The translations under genes and the position numbers were made by a program. The notes under the pieces are model-generated. The model did not search any database. It was not told the origin of the DNA and worked only from the letters and a program-made list of their open reading frames with translations. Source: a bacterium (GTDB lineage: Bacteria; Chloroflexota; Dormibacteria; UBA8260; Bog-877). From it: a stretch of DNA of 64,000 nt. Of this stretch, positions 51,442-60,508 are shown piece after piece. The stretch lies in assembly GCA_021802115.1 (NCBI GenBank), contig JAKABA010000004.1, forward strand, positions 15,674 through 79,673, read 5' to 3'. How positions within the stretch are numbered: position 1 is the stretch's first letter; each line of letters opens with the position of its first letter.

Positions 51442-52387
51442 GGACACGGTCAGGCGCGGGGCGCCGCGGCGGCGCCGGCAGCCCAGAATTGGATGGCTAC
51501 TGGTCCAGCTGGGAACTGGGCCCCTCGCACCTGCACTCCCCGAGCAGGATGAGCCCACCGTGGACGCGATGGGAGCAGTCTCAGGAGTAGCTGGCCAGAT
51601 CGGACCCGGGGCCCCGGAGCCCCCCGGCCACGCCTGAGCTGGCCCGGCGACGGGTCGGACGCCGGCGGCCAGCTCCCAGCAGGCGCAGGAGCGCCGACCT
51701 CGCTAATCAAGGTGCCGCCTCCCAGTTGAATGCACCGATCAGGGGCGGATCGGAACCGCCGCTACCAGTACTTGTCGCATCCGCCAGCCCCAATGTCAAG
51801 CCCGCTGCTGGTCCGCTCGGGCCGCGGCGCCAAGACCTCCGCGCGTAGACGGTCCTGGCGGCAGGGCCCCTACGCGAGGACCTGAGGGCTGGGCTTTTGG
51901 CCCGAGGGCGTACGGCAGCGGCGCCGCCTCGACGACCCCACCGCCGCTGTCCGGTTCATCGGCCCCCGCCGGGAAGTCCGGATCGACTCGCCTGAGCCGC
52001 CCGACATCCCTCGATCGAAGTCAGCCGAGACGGCGGTGCCGCACGGCACGCCGTCTGGGGGCCAACTCCGGCGGCAGGGAAAAGGGCCGGTGACACACCT
52101 CGAGCGGATCCATGAGCAACCGGGCAGCTGGGCACAAACGCCGGGATACAACATGTCAACCCCGGACCCACCTGACGGTCTGCTGGCGGTCAGGTCATAG
52201 CGAGTGCGCACCGCCGGCTCGCTATGCAAGCGTGCCGCGTGGCAGCTGTGATGCGCCAAAAGGGGACGGCCCGCCCCTGGCGGTACCTGGCTGGGACGGT
52301 GGCTGAAACGTCAAGCGGCGCCCTCCCCGCCACGCCCCCTGGTGGGAACGCGCCGGGGGACGGGTTGGGGACGAACCCGGGACCGGG
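51442..52387. other. 950 bp upstream region of the cyclase gene
   Basis: No gene is supported; the open frames have no domains and unlikely composition (many Cys, Arg and Ser). It lies between two minus-strand genes, so it holds the cyclase promoter and the end of the third sedolisin transcript. A small GGGTT/AACCC hairpin near 52362-52378 is the only terminator-like element seen. Confidence 0.5.
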
Positions 52388-53698
52388 TCAGAAGCCGCTC
52401 AAACCATTGGGGGTGCCGTTGCCGGTGGGCCCGTTGTAGCCGGGATCTTTGCTTGATGGGCCCAGACTGTCAGCGGCGTTGCACAGGTAATCGCTGCAGT
52501 GGCGGGCGTTGCTGCCGCTGGTGACCTTGGTGAGCAAGCTGGCACCGGTGTAGAGGCCCTCGGCGGCCGCCGAGGAAGTACCGGAGTAGCCCGCCAGGGC
52601 GAACACGCTGGCCACGATCGGGGAGGCGACGCTGGTGCCGCCGAAGACCAGCCAGCCGGACTCCCCGAAGGTGTCGTAGACCGCCACCCCGGTTGAGGGA
52701 TTGGCATCGGCTGCGACGTCGGCCACGGTGCGCTTGGCGCACAGCGAAGTGCTGGGCTGCCAGCTGGGGATGGACTCATACGCGGAGCAGCCGCTGCCGG
52801 TCCCTGACCACACGGTCTGGGACCAGCTGCCGGCCGCCATCGAAGTGGAGTCACTGGTGAGGGTGGTCCCGCCCACCGCCACGACTGAGGGAGCGGCCGC
52901 CGGGAACTCCACCCCGTAGCCCGAGTCCCCGGCGCTGACCGTTATCGCGGCCGTGTTGGAGGAGTAAGCCGAGTTGTAAGTCTGTTCAGTCGTCAGGGAC
53001 TCCGAGCCGCCATAGCTGTTGGAGACCGCGGCCACACCAGTACCAGCCAGGGCCGTGCCTTCGGCCGCGGCCAGAGCGGAGATGGCGGACGAGTTCGCCT
53101 CCACCAACAGGATGTTGCAGTTGGGGCAGATGGCGGAGACCATGTCCAAATCCAGTGAGATCTCCTCCGACCAGGAGGTGCTGGCCGCCGGGGGAGAGCC
53201 CTGGAGGCCCGACTGGTTCTCCTTGGTGAAGCTCCCCGAGCAAAGGGCGCCAGTCGCAAGCGCCGCCCCGCACAACGTGGGCAGCCCCATCTTGCTCCGA
53301 TACACCGCCAGGTCGGCGGCGGCGTTGGGGTCATCGTAGGCATCGACGACCGCGACCGTCTCGCCGCCTCCAAGGGCCGCACTGGCCCCACTGAGGTTGT
53401 ACGCGGCCTGCAGGTTCGGCGCAGTGTACCCGGGGAAACTGGTGGTCGTCCCGCCTCCCCCCCCGTGCCCCTTATTGGGCCCCTTGGCCGGCGCCTGGAC
53501 CCCCTTCCAGTTGACTGCGGGGTTGAGCAACTGGATGGCGCTGCAGCGAGCGAAGCCTGGGGCCGCCGGGCCGGGGCACACGGGCGCGAACTGGCTGGCC
53601 CCCGAAGGGCCGGCGGCGAACGCCACCGAGGCAGTCGCGGCCGAAGCGGCAATCAACGCCGTCAACGCCGCCAGGGAGGCGGCCGCTCCTACTCGCAT
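52388..53698 (-). CDS. secreted S53 (sedolisin) peptidase, no propeptide domain
   Basis: A 436-residue secreted protease. The signal peptide is about residues 1-29 (ends VAFAAG). A glycine-rich linker GHGGGGGTTT sits at 78-86, followed by the catalytic domain: Glu179 and Asp183 in SEEISLDLD, Asp258 in SAGDSGYG, Ser356 in GGTSVASP. The calcium-site region is HCSDYLCNAADSLG with an added cysteine pair. As in the first sedolisin, no pro-kumamolisin domain is present. AGGAG lies 6 bases before the ATG. Confidence 0.9.
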   Translation of the reverse strand: MRVGAAASLAALTALIAASAATASVAFAAGPSGASQFAPVCPGPAAPGFARCSAIQLLNPAVNWKGVQAPAKGPNKGHGGGGGTTTSFPGYTAPNLQAAYNLSGASAALGGGETVAVVDAYDDPNAAADLAVYRSKMGLPTLCGAALATGALCSGSFTKENQSGLQGSPPAASTSWSEEISLDLDMVSAICPNCNILLVEANSSAISALAAAEGTALAGTGVAAVSNSYGGSESLTTEQTYNSAYSSNTAAITVSAGDSGYGVEFPAAAPSVVAVGGTTLTSDSTSMAAGSWSQTVWSGTGSGCSAYESIPSWQPSTSLCAKRTVADVAADANPSTGVAVYDTFGESGWLVFGGTSVASPIVASVFALAGYSGTSSAAAEGLYTGASLLTKVTSGSNARHCSDYLCNAADSLGPSSKDPGYNGPTGNGTPNGLSGF

Positions 53699-54094
53699 CC
53701 TGCACTCCTACGTAGTTGTCGACCAGCTCGTTCCCAGGGCCGCTCGCTGCCCATTGCGACGGTACGGTAGCGCCCTGCGGCCCCTTTGGCAAGGCCCCGG
53801 GGCAGGCCGCCAGCCGCGCCGCCCGGGCCGCGCGGGAGATCCCCCGGTCAGAGCCGGCTCGGGATCAGACAGGTGGTGACACCACCTCCCGGTGGCCCCA
53901 GGACGGCGGGCGCAGAGCCTGCGACGGCGGTGCCCTAGACCCAGGCCTGGCCGCCCGCCACAGCCGGCTGTCACGAGGCGTAGGAGGTCGCCCGGGGCCG
54001 AGCCGGGCCAGCTGCCCGATCGGCCGGGACTTTACCAAAGCAGCGCTTACAGGTAAGCTTCCTTCACCATCAGACCCAGGGGAGATTCGCGACC
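53699..54094. promoter_or_regulatory. divergent promoter region, sedolisin 3 / glycosidase-like gene
   Basis: No gene. On the plus strand TTTACC (54031-54036), 17 bp, TAAGCT (54054-54059) is a weak promoter candidate for the 54095 gene. On the minus strand GGAAC (53730-53734), 17 bp, CGTAGG (53707-53712) loosely resembles an ECF promoter, but its -10 overlaps the ribosome site of the sedolisin gene. Both are tentative. Confidence 0.3.
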
Positions 54095-55078
54095 ATGAGT
54101 TGGAACCACCACACCCGGATCCTCAGGTCGACGGCGCTGGGAGCGGCCGCCGCGGTCGCCCTGCTGCTGCTGGGAGCGACCCCTGCCCTGGCCGCCCAAC
54201 CCCAGGGTAAGGGCCACAAACCCCCGAGTTCCGGGAGCCCCTCGACCGGAGCCGGCAACGACATCGGCTACCCCCAGTGCGGCGGTACCTTCCCAACCTC
54301 CCAGACCTTCGGCATCGTCGGGGTCAACGACGGCCTCGCCAACAACCTGAACCCCTGCCTGGGACCGGATGGCGGCGGTTACACAACCAGTGAGCTGTAC
54401 TGGGCGACCACCTCGACCGGAAGCAACACCGGCAGCCAACCCCAAGCGGCCCTCTACGTCAACACCGCCGATCCCGGCAGCACGTACCACCACCAACGGA
54501 TAGCGGACTGGCCCACAGCCGGAACCTACTCCGGCGACCCCTATTCAGACTCTTCCCAGGCTGGCTATTGCAACGGCGGCAACACCCAGGCCTGCGCCTG
54601 GGAGTACGGCTACGCCAAGGCTCACCAGGACGGGGAGTGGCTTACGGCCGAGGCGAACGCACTCAACACCTCGCTCTCTCACGTCGGCTTGGCCTCCATT
54701 CCCACCAGCCCAGCCGCCTACCCGTGGTGGCTGGACATCGAGACGGGCAACACCTGGCAGTCGGGGAGCTCAGGGCAGCTCATGAACGTCGCGGATATCC
54801 AGGGGATGCTGGCCGGGCTGGCCGCCGCGGGAGCCAAGAGCACGTCGATTGGGATCTACTCCACCAGCTCCCAGTGGGGCACCATCGTCGGGACCCAAAA
54901 CAACACCACTCTGGGATCTCTTGTCGGCCTCCCGGACTGGATCCCTGGAGCCAGCAGCCTGACGGGGGCCCAGGCCAGCTGCAGCCTGCCCACCTTCACC
55001 AGTGGCACCGTGGCGGTCACCCAGTGGTTCGGATCCCCCTACGACGGGGACTGGTCATGCTCCGCTTCGCCTAGCTGA
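54095..55078 (+). CDS. secreted glycoside-hydrolase-like protein (GH25-like/DUF1906 type)
   Basis: A 327-residue exported protein. The signal peptide is residues 1-33 (ALLLLGATPALAA), followed by a Pro/Ser linker. The domain starts NDIGYPQCGGTFPTSQTFGI and VGVNDGLANNLNPCL, with YPWWLDIETGNTW later and VAVTQWFGSPYDGDW near the end. The DIETG and final Trp-rich strand fit a TIM-barrel lysozyme-like fold. Catalytic residues are not certain. A role in wall turnover is inferred. GGGGAG precedes the ATG. Confidence 0.6.
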   Translation: MSWNHHTRILRSTALGAAAAVALLLLGATPALAAQPQGKGHKPPSSGSPSTGAGNDIGYPQCGGTFPTSQTFGIVGVNDGLANNLNPCLGPDGGGYTTSELYWATTSTGSNTGSQPQAALYVNTADPGSTYHHQRIADWPTAGTYSGDPYSDSSQAGYCNGGNTQACAWEYGYAKAHQDGEWLTAEANALNTSLSHVGLASIPTSPAAYPWWLDIETGNTWQSGSSGQLMNVADIQGMLAGLAAAGAKSTSIGIYSTSSQWGTIVGTQNNTTLGSLVGLPDWIPGASSLTGAQASCSLPTFTSGTVAVTQWFGSPYDGDWSCSASPS

Positions 55079-55084
55079 GTCGGG

Positions 55085-55129
55085 CCGGTTCGGCCTCATA
55101 TATACCGCGGACGGGCGAGGCCGAGCCGG
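55085..55129. terminator. bidirectional terminator between convergent genes
   Basis: A 13 bp stem (55085-55097 with 55117-55129) pairs fully with one G-U, around a 19-base AT-containing loop. It starts 7 bp after the stop of the glycosidase-like gene and precedes the end of the transketolase-like gene on the other strand. Confidence 0.7.
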
Positions 55130-55192
55130 TCTGACTTCCGGGAGCGGCACAGTGCGCCTGGGGGGATGAGGGGCCGACCATGGAGTGGCTCC

Positions 55193-57685
55193 CTAGCGCC
55201 GCCGCACCGCCTCCAGGAGCTGCCCCATGCGGCCGACGCGCTGCTCCCGCTCCCGGCAGAACCTCTCTATCCCGGCGAGGATGTGCTGGGCTGACAGGTG
55301 GGCCTCGTCCATCACCTCCTCGACGCTGCCGCCGGTGCGCCAGCGACCGTCCCAGTCGGCGGAGAGCGAGTACTCAGCGGCCAGCTCACCCGAGGCCCAG
55401 TCGGCCATCAGCTTGAAGGCTCCGTTGGTGATCACCATCGCGTCCCACCGGTCCGCCGCGGAGATGGTCTCCTCGCGGTAGGCAACATCCTGGAGCTGGA
55501 AGAGCTGCGGGCTGATCGCGGCCACCACCTTGACATTGAGGCCGGCTCTGTCCAGCTCCGGGAGCACCGAGACCAGGTTGGCGGTGGGCACGCTTCCTCT
55601 TATGAAAACGGTCCCCAGGCGCGGTTGGTCTGGGTGGAACGGCCGCATCACGTAGGCCCCGCGCGCCGCCTCAAAGTGGGATGGCATGCCGAGCCTCTCC
55701 CGGTCTGGGAGCTCGATGGCGGGCCTGGTGAGGTGGAGGGCGATGATGGGAGCCGACGCCTGCAGCGCCGCTCCCAGCACCACCGGCACCTCGTTGTACT
55801 CCCAGGGGTGCAGGTCTATCACCTGGCCATCCGGGAAGAGCTGAGTCACCCCCGGCGCGAAGACTCCGAAGTGCGTCCTGGAGTCCTCAGCTGTCTCGGG
55901 TCCGGAATGGCCCGCGACCCAGATGACCTTGCCCACCTTGAGGTCGCAGTCCTGGGCCAGCTGGCTGAAGAGACGCATCTCCCCGTACTTGAGGTAGCTG
56001 AATGAGCCGTAGGTGGAGCAGGCCGACCAGAAGCCGTTGAAGGACTGGAACGGGTCATCGGCGAAGTTGACCGTCGCCAGCCCGACCGCGATCCCAGCGT
56101 TGGTGAATTCGGTTATCTCCTGGGGCAGGACCGTCCCCCGCAGGTTGCGATCCCTCTCGTACCAGCCCCAGCCCGGCCACTCACCCCAATCCTTGCCAAA
56201 TCCACTGATGTTGGTTGAGTCAGCCAGGTCGGCCGAGCTGACGATGAAAAGTGGCCGGCCGTACTCCTTTTTCGCGTAGGCGTTGATGAAGGCGCCCCAG
56301 CTGGCCAGGGCCGCCCGGTTGGGCTGCCTCTCTCCGGGCTGCCGGTAGACCTCCTGGGGATAGGAGCGAAAGTCGGTGAGCCTGGGGTCCGAGAAGATCT
56401 CCTGGCCGCCTCCCCCCAGGTTGAAGTCCTCGATCCGCTCCGGTACCGAAGCGGCTATCTCCAGCAGCCGGTCGGAGAGATACTCGACCAGCGCCTCATC
56501 CCGCCGGAGAACTGAGATCGCTATCTCCAGGTTCGCCCGGGCCTGGGCAGTTCGTTCGGCTGGATCGGCTGGAGCGGGCTCATCCAACCCCTGGTACTTC
56601 ACCCCATAGCGAGCCATGAACTGCTGTCTCCCCGCCCAGTACTCAGGGCTGTTGATGGGATGCGGGGTTCCGTGAGACGGCGCGTCGTACTTGCCGTAGC
56701 CGCGGCCCTTGCGGGTCTTGAACCAGGCGATCGAGGGCGTGCCATCGGGGTTGGCTCCGCCAGTCACCTCGAGCACGGTGCGCGTCACCGGCCCCCACTC
56801 CATGCCCTGCTCGGTCCCAACCACCCGCCAGCCGTAGGGCTTAAACCAGTCGACGGGCCCCCCGTGGACGACCGAGGAGGCGCTCCGCAAGTCGATTCCG
56901 TAATCGTTCCAGTCCAAGAGGAAGACGAGGTTGGCCAGGCCGAGCCCCCAGGCCGAGTTCTTGGTCTCGTGAGCGGCCCCCGGGGTGAGCCCCCCCTCCC
57001 CTTCCACAACGAACACCCTGACATCTCCGGCCCCGGCCAGCTTGAGCGCCAACGCCTCCCCGGCGGCGGGCGGCATGCCATGGCCGGAGGGCCCGGTATT
57101 GAACTTCAAGAAGAGACTCTTGCCCGCCATCTCGGCGTGGCCGGGCAGCCCCCCGCGATGGCGCAGGCCCAGCAAGTCCTCCCAGGTGAGGGCCCAGCGG
57201 CCTCCATCCGGAAACTGGAACCGGTCGTCCCCGGTCTGCTCGTGCCGGACGCGCAGGGCCTCGTTGAGCACCGCCAGGGTGGAATAGACCAGCGGCACGG
57301 TGTGCCCGGCGGAGAGCACGAACCGATCTCCAAAGCGACGCCATGGGCGCTGGATATCCCAGCGCATCGCGCCCGAGAGCAAGGTGGCCAGGAGCAGGTG
57401 GACCTTGGAGCGCGAGCCCCCAGGGTGCCCTGACTGCCGGTAGTTCAGCTGCAGATCAAGCAACTCATCGACCAAGTCCTTGACCACTTCCCACTTCTCG
57501 AAGGCGGCCTCGGACGCCCGGTAGCGCGCTGCCACGCTCGTGTCCACCGTGGATTCCAAAGTGGTCCCCCCCTGGCCTCGCAGCTGGTCCCAGAGTGGCG
57601 TCAAGTGCTTCGGGCAGCTAGCGGGAGTTTCTTCTCCCCGCGAGTCTACCGCCGCTGGTACGGAGCCCATGGACAAGGCGTTCAC
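55193..57685 (-). CDS. transketolase-like thiamine diphosphate enzyme
   Basis: An 830-residue protein, longer than ordinary transketolase (about 660). The ThDP site pieces are visible: SGHPGG (His87), LSAGHTVP (His128), NTGPSGHGMP (199-204), and the diphosphate motif EGEG(228-231)...DWND with Asn260. Here Glu230 replaces the usual Asp of GDG. The pyrimidine domain has SSADLADSTNISG and the catalytic Glu526 in ITEFTNAGIAVG. A transketolase C-domain closes it. Phosphoketolase signatures are absent. It would transfer two-carbon units between sugar phosphates or related substrates. Starts at 57685, 57670 or 57547 are possible. Confidence 0.8.
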   Translation of the reverse strand: MNALSMGSVPAAVDSRGEETPASCPKHLTPLWDQLRGQGGTTLESTVDTSVAARYRASEAAFEKWEVVKDLVDELLDLQLNYRQSGHPGGSRSKVHLLLATLLSGAMRWDIQRPWRRFGDRFVLSAGHTVPLVYSTLAVLNEALRVRHEQTGDDRFQFPDGGRWALTWEDLLGLRHRGGLPGHAEMAGKSLFLKFNTGPSGHGMPPAAGEALALKLAGAGDVRVFVVEGEGGLTPGAAHETKNSAWGLGLANLVFLLDWNDYGIDLRSASSVVHGGPVDWFKPYGWRVVGTEQGMEWGPVTRTVLEVTGGANPDGTPSIAWFKTRKGRGYGKYDAPSHGTPHPINSPEYWAGRQQFMARYGVKYQGLDEPAPADPAERTAQARANLEIAISVLRRDEALVEYLSDRLLEIAASVPERIEDFNLGGGGQEIFSDPRLTDFRSYPQEVYRQPGERQPNRAALASWGAFINAYAKKEYGRPLFIVSSADLADSTNISGFGKDWGEWPGWGWYERDRNLRGTVLPQEITEFTNAGIAVGLATVNFADDPFQSFNGFWSACSTYGSFSYLKYGEMRLFSQLAQDCDLKVGKVIWVAGHSGPETAEDSRTHFGVFAPGVTQLFPDGQVIDLHPWEYNEVPVVLGAALQASAPIIALHLTRPAIELPDRERLGMPSHFEAARGAYVMRPFHPDQPRLGTVFIRGSVPTANLVSVLPELDRAGLNVKVVAAISPQLFQLQDVAYREETISAADRWDAMVITNGAFKLMADWASGELAAEYSLSADWDGRWRTGGSVEEVMDEAHLSAQHILAGIERFCREREQRVGRMGQLLEAVRRR

Positions 57686-57905
57686 CGGTGATTGGTGTCC
57701 CCGTCACTGTGAGGGGTTGGCCGGAGCCAACCGCACGGCCGCTGGCGGGCCTGCCCGCCTGGCTGCCGTGGCGGACAGGGGAGCTTCCGCCAGGTCGGAC
57801 CCATGGTCTCGCCGTCATCCGGTCGGGAAGGGATAGGCCAAACGGTGGTTGACGCCAGGAGCCCACCTGCAGGAGATCCATGGCAAGGGCTCGCAGGTCC
57901 GCTGA

Positions 57906-58115
57906 CTACCGGATCGAGACGGCCCGACCCGAAGGCGTCAGCTGATACGGGGGGCGGCGGTTTTCGCTGGGCGGCCGTTCCATCCATCCGCGGCAGTGCA
58001 ACCACCCAATGCCGCGATGGAGAGGGCCGGGTCCCAGGAGCACCCCGCCGGCCTCCCGGACGTCCTGCATGATCGCGTAGCGTTGCTTCTGGCCGGCCGC
58101 CGGACGCGCCCGCAC
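57906..58115 (-). pseudogene. PadR-family regulator remnant
   Basis: A 69-residue frame contains QKQRYAIMQDVREAGGVLLG, then PLHRGIGWLHCRGWMERP and RRPPYQLTPSGRAVS. This matches the order of a PadR winged helix (GYAIMQDV, LGPGTLYRAI, RGWIE, RRPYRLT), but several core residues are altered and the N-terminal helix is missing. It is probably decayed. The surrounding 57686-58311 holds nothing else I can identify. Confidence 0.45.
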
Positions 58116-58311
58116 GTACCGGGCGGACTCGGCGACCCGCTCCGGCCCTGAGACCTCCCCAAAACGGACAACATCCGATGCTCAGACTTTGATGGCAGTA
58201 GCAGCACCATTGCGACACATAGTGTCAACCGCCCTGCCGCAGCGTGAAGTCGGGATAGATGCCCCTCGGCGGACGGCTCCGCGCCAGTTACCCAAAACGA
58301 ACTGACGCGCC

Positions 58312-59010
58312 CTAAGCTGGCGGCCTCAGCGGCCACGACCCATCCACGCCCCGCGGCACAGTGCCCTGCCGGCGCAGGTAGGCCGCAAAATTGGCTGCCT
58401 GGTCCAGGGCCGCCCCGACCTGTACCTGATGGACCGAATCCGCGGAGAGAGCCGCCAGCGCGGGGTATCGGGCAGCCAGGGCACGAGCCACTCCCAGGGC
58501 CGCCAACGCATCGCTGCGCGCATTGTGGGCCCCCTGCAGCTCCACGCGGTACACCTGGCAGGCGGCGGCGAGGGTGCGCTTGCCCGAGCGGTAGCGGTCC
58601 ACGTGCCGATCCAGAATCAACGGGTCCACGATGGGCCCGACCGGGCGGCCCAGCCAAGACTCCAGCACACGAACCCCGTGCCGGCGGCACTCCCGGTCCA
58701 ACAGGGTGAAGTCGTAGCTGGCGTTGTAGGTCACCACAGCGGCCCCGCCCAAGAGGGCTGTTGCCAGCGCCTCCACTATCTCGGCGACAGAGTCGGCGGC
58801 GGGCCGCCCGTGAGCTTGGGCTTCTTCTGTGGTGATGCCGTGGACAGCGGTGGCCTCCTGTGGAATCTGGACGCCAGGATTGACCAACCAGCTCCGCTCA
58901 CCCTCCCCCCCATCGCCGAGGTAAGCGGTCACGATCCGCTCTTTGTCCACGTCCAGGCCGGTGGTCTCTGTGTCGAAAGCGAGCAGCGGCCCTGCCGCCC
59001 ACCCCGTCAC
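58312..59010 (-). CDS. DnaQ-like 3'-5' exonuclease (DEDDh)
   Basis: A 232-residue exonuclease-domain protein. The five catalytic residues are visible: Asp13 and Glu15 in FDTETTG, Asp100 in NASYD, and His162 and Asp167 in AHNARSD. There is no helicase or polymerase domain, so it is a stand-alone proofreading-type or RNA/DNA-trimming exonuclease. It starts with GTG at 59010 and has no close operon partner. Confidence 0.88.
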   Translation of the reverse strand: MTGWAAGPLLAFDTETTGLDVDKERIVTAYLGDGGEGERSWLVNPGVQIPQEATAVHGITTEEAQAHGRPAADSVAEIVEALATALLGGAAVVTYNASYDFTLLDRECRRHGVRVLESWLGRPVGPIVDPLILDRHVDRYRSGKRTLAAACQVYRVELQGAHNARSDALAALGVARALAARYPALAALSADSVHQVQVGAALDQAANFAAYLRRQGTVPRGVDGSWPLRPPA

Positions 59011-59530
59011 CCCGCCCTTGGGTACGGCCGGTGATCACCTGCCGCCGGCCACCCACCCCGCCAAATCTCGATTGGTCAACCTCCGAATTGAACGATCAGA
59101 CCGTACCACCCTCCGGGTCGTCGTGGGCGGTCGTGAAGCCCCCTGGTGGTGGTCAGGGAGGTGCCGCAGCTCAGCGGTCTCCCGCAGGGCGGTGGAGCAC
59201 GGCTGCTCGGGCGTCGCTCCGTCTGGCGAGCCAGGGCTGAGCTGTGTCCCTCCCGCCCCAACCTGGCCCGGACAGCCCCCCATCTACCTGGCATAGCCAA
59301 TCTGCGATTCCGGCGCATGGCGTCGCCCCGCCCTCAGCCGGTTAGGGACGCCACGACGTAGCCCTTGAGCAGCCCAGGAACAGTTGCCATGGTGGGCCAG
59401 TGGTGAGCGCCAGCTTCCCCGGGGTCGCCAGCGCAGCGCTGCCCGACGGTGTGGGACGGGGCCTCGCGGAACCGTGCCCGGGAGTGAGTGACCGCCAAGG
59501 GGGTGCAGCACGGAAGTGCCAGGGAGTAAG
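59011..59530. other. intergenic region, no feature seen
   Basis: About 520 bp between divergent genes (exonuclease on minus, small membrane protein on plus). Frames here are short, arginine/serine-rich and unlike proteins. I see no tRNA, repeat or strong promoter. Confidence 0.5.
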
Positions 59531-59851
59531 GTGCGCGCCGTGAGCAAGCGCAGGTACTCGCTCCTCCTGTTCGTGATCCCGGCGGGAGTTGTGGCGCCCG
59601 TGGTCATGATCTTGGTGGCCGCGTTTGGCTTCCGAGGAAGCTTGAAGGGGTATGCGATAGGGCTCGGAGCTGGGGTCCTGGTCGCAGTTCCGCCTGGTCT
59701 AGCGATGCTTTCGGTGGTGGCGGTAGGGTGGCTCATGGACCGCGGTACTCCATCCCCCTCTACCGGGGCGACGGTAGAGCCGCCGGCGCACAACGGGGTC
59801 GACCTTGAGGTAGACCAGGACCAGCCCCACCGCCCCAGCCACACGCGCTAG
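59531..59851 (+). CDS. small membrane protein, unknown function
   Basis: About 106 residues with two hydrophobic segments: LLLFVIPAGVVAPVVMILVA and IGLGAGVLVAVPPGLAMLSV. A polar C-terminal tail (EVDQDQPHRPSHTR) follows. GTG codons at 59516, 59531 and 59540 are possible starts; GGGAG fits 59531 or 59540 best. No family recognised. Confidence 0.5.
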   Translation: MRAVSKRRYSLLLFVIPAGVVAPVVMILVAAFGFRGSLKGYAIGLGAGVLVAVPPGLAMLSVVAVGWLMDRGTPSPSTGATVEPPAHNGVDLEVDQDQPHRPSHTR

Positions 59852-60109
59852 GGGAAACGCCAGGGCCGGTCGCGGTCTGGGGTCGCGGTGAATTCACAGC
59901 CCCGACCCGCCCACAGGCCGATCAGTGGACGTTCCTTGCTTAGGGTGACTACGGCGGCCTGCTTCATCGCTGGTTGGGTCGACCCGGGAACGGCCACCCG
60001 CGATGGCTCTGGAGTGACGGCAGGGGCCACACCTGCTGCCTACGCGGGGACAGCCGCAGGCCCATGGACGCTGCGCGTGCCGAGGCTGAATTTGCCCGGA
60101 CCAACTCCT

Positions 60110-60193
60110 GCCTTGACGCCTTTCGATGAGGAGCTCTACGACTCGGCATGGCGCGCCGCAGCGGCTGATCAAGCCCGCGACCAACACCTTGAC
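60110..60193 (-). pseudogene. PIN-domain toxin remnant
   Basis: Just downstream of the antitoxin gene a 27-residue stretch reads VKVLVAGLISRCGAPCRVVE then LLIERRQ. This fits the N-terminal part of PIN-family toxins (VLVSGLIS..GAPARVLEL). The catalytic DTN at the start is missing, and the later part falls into other frames. It appears to be a broken toxin. The rest of 59852-60214 holds no gene. Confidence 0.35.
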
Positions 60194-60214
60194 CCGGAGA
60201 GGTTCGGGCAGCCC

Positions 60215-60508
60215 TCAGCCGGCCCGGCGGGCGGAACGCTCGGCGCGCACGGCCGCGATCTCCTCGGCCGCGACACGAGCAGCTTCTTCGTCACTGGGTG
60301 CGTCGTCAGGGCGGATGCCGGCCCAGATGCGCCCAACCGCACCAGCGAGCCCCAGGTGCTGCTGGAGCGCTTCCTCGAAAACCTGGTCCTCGTGCTTGCC
60401 GGCCCGCGCGGCGGCAACCTTCGCTGCCCGAAGCAGTTGCTCGTCGATGTAGACCGTGGTCTTCTTCCGAGTCGCGTCCCCATTCCGACATAAAAACTGA
60501 ACGCCCAC
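60215..60508 (-). CDS. ribbon-helix-helix antitoxin-like protein
   Basis: A 97-residue protein whose residues 14-52 form a CopG/Arc-type ribbon-helix-helix: RKKTTVYIDEQLLRAAKVAA and HEDQVFEEALQQHLGL. The C-terminal half is acidic/Ala/Arg helix, typical of the toxin-binding part. GTG 60508 follows AGGGGCG. Its probable PIN partner downstream is broken, so it may be an orphan antitoxin or a regulator. Confidence 0.7.
   Translation of the reverse strand: MGVQFLCRNGDATRKKTTVYIDEQLLRAAKVAAARAGKHEDQVFEEALQQHLGLAGAVGRIWAGIRPDDAPSDEEAARVAAEEIAAVRAERSARRAG

Noticed and set aside
51870..52259. 129-residue minus-strand frame between the cyclase and sedolisin genes
   Set aside because: Cys/Arg/Ser-rich, no start context and no recognisable family.
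53707..53734. ECF-type promoter (GGAAC, 17 bp, CGTAGG) before the third sedolisin gene
   Set aside because: The -10 element overlaps the gene's ribosome-binding site, so the mRNA would lack it, and the other two sedolisin genes show no such motif. Kept only as a tentative note.
55193..57685. Calling the ThDP enzyme a phosphoketolase because of its 830-residue length
   Set aside because: The phosphoketolase N-terminal and active-site motifs are missing, while the GHPGG, SAGHT and ITEFTNAGIA motifs follow transketolase.
59888..60493. 201-residue plus-strand frame with a signal-like start
   Set aside because: Its second half is antisense to the clear ribbon-helix-helix gene at 60215-60508, and the first half has no domain or good ribosome site.
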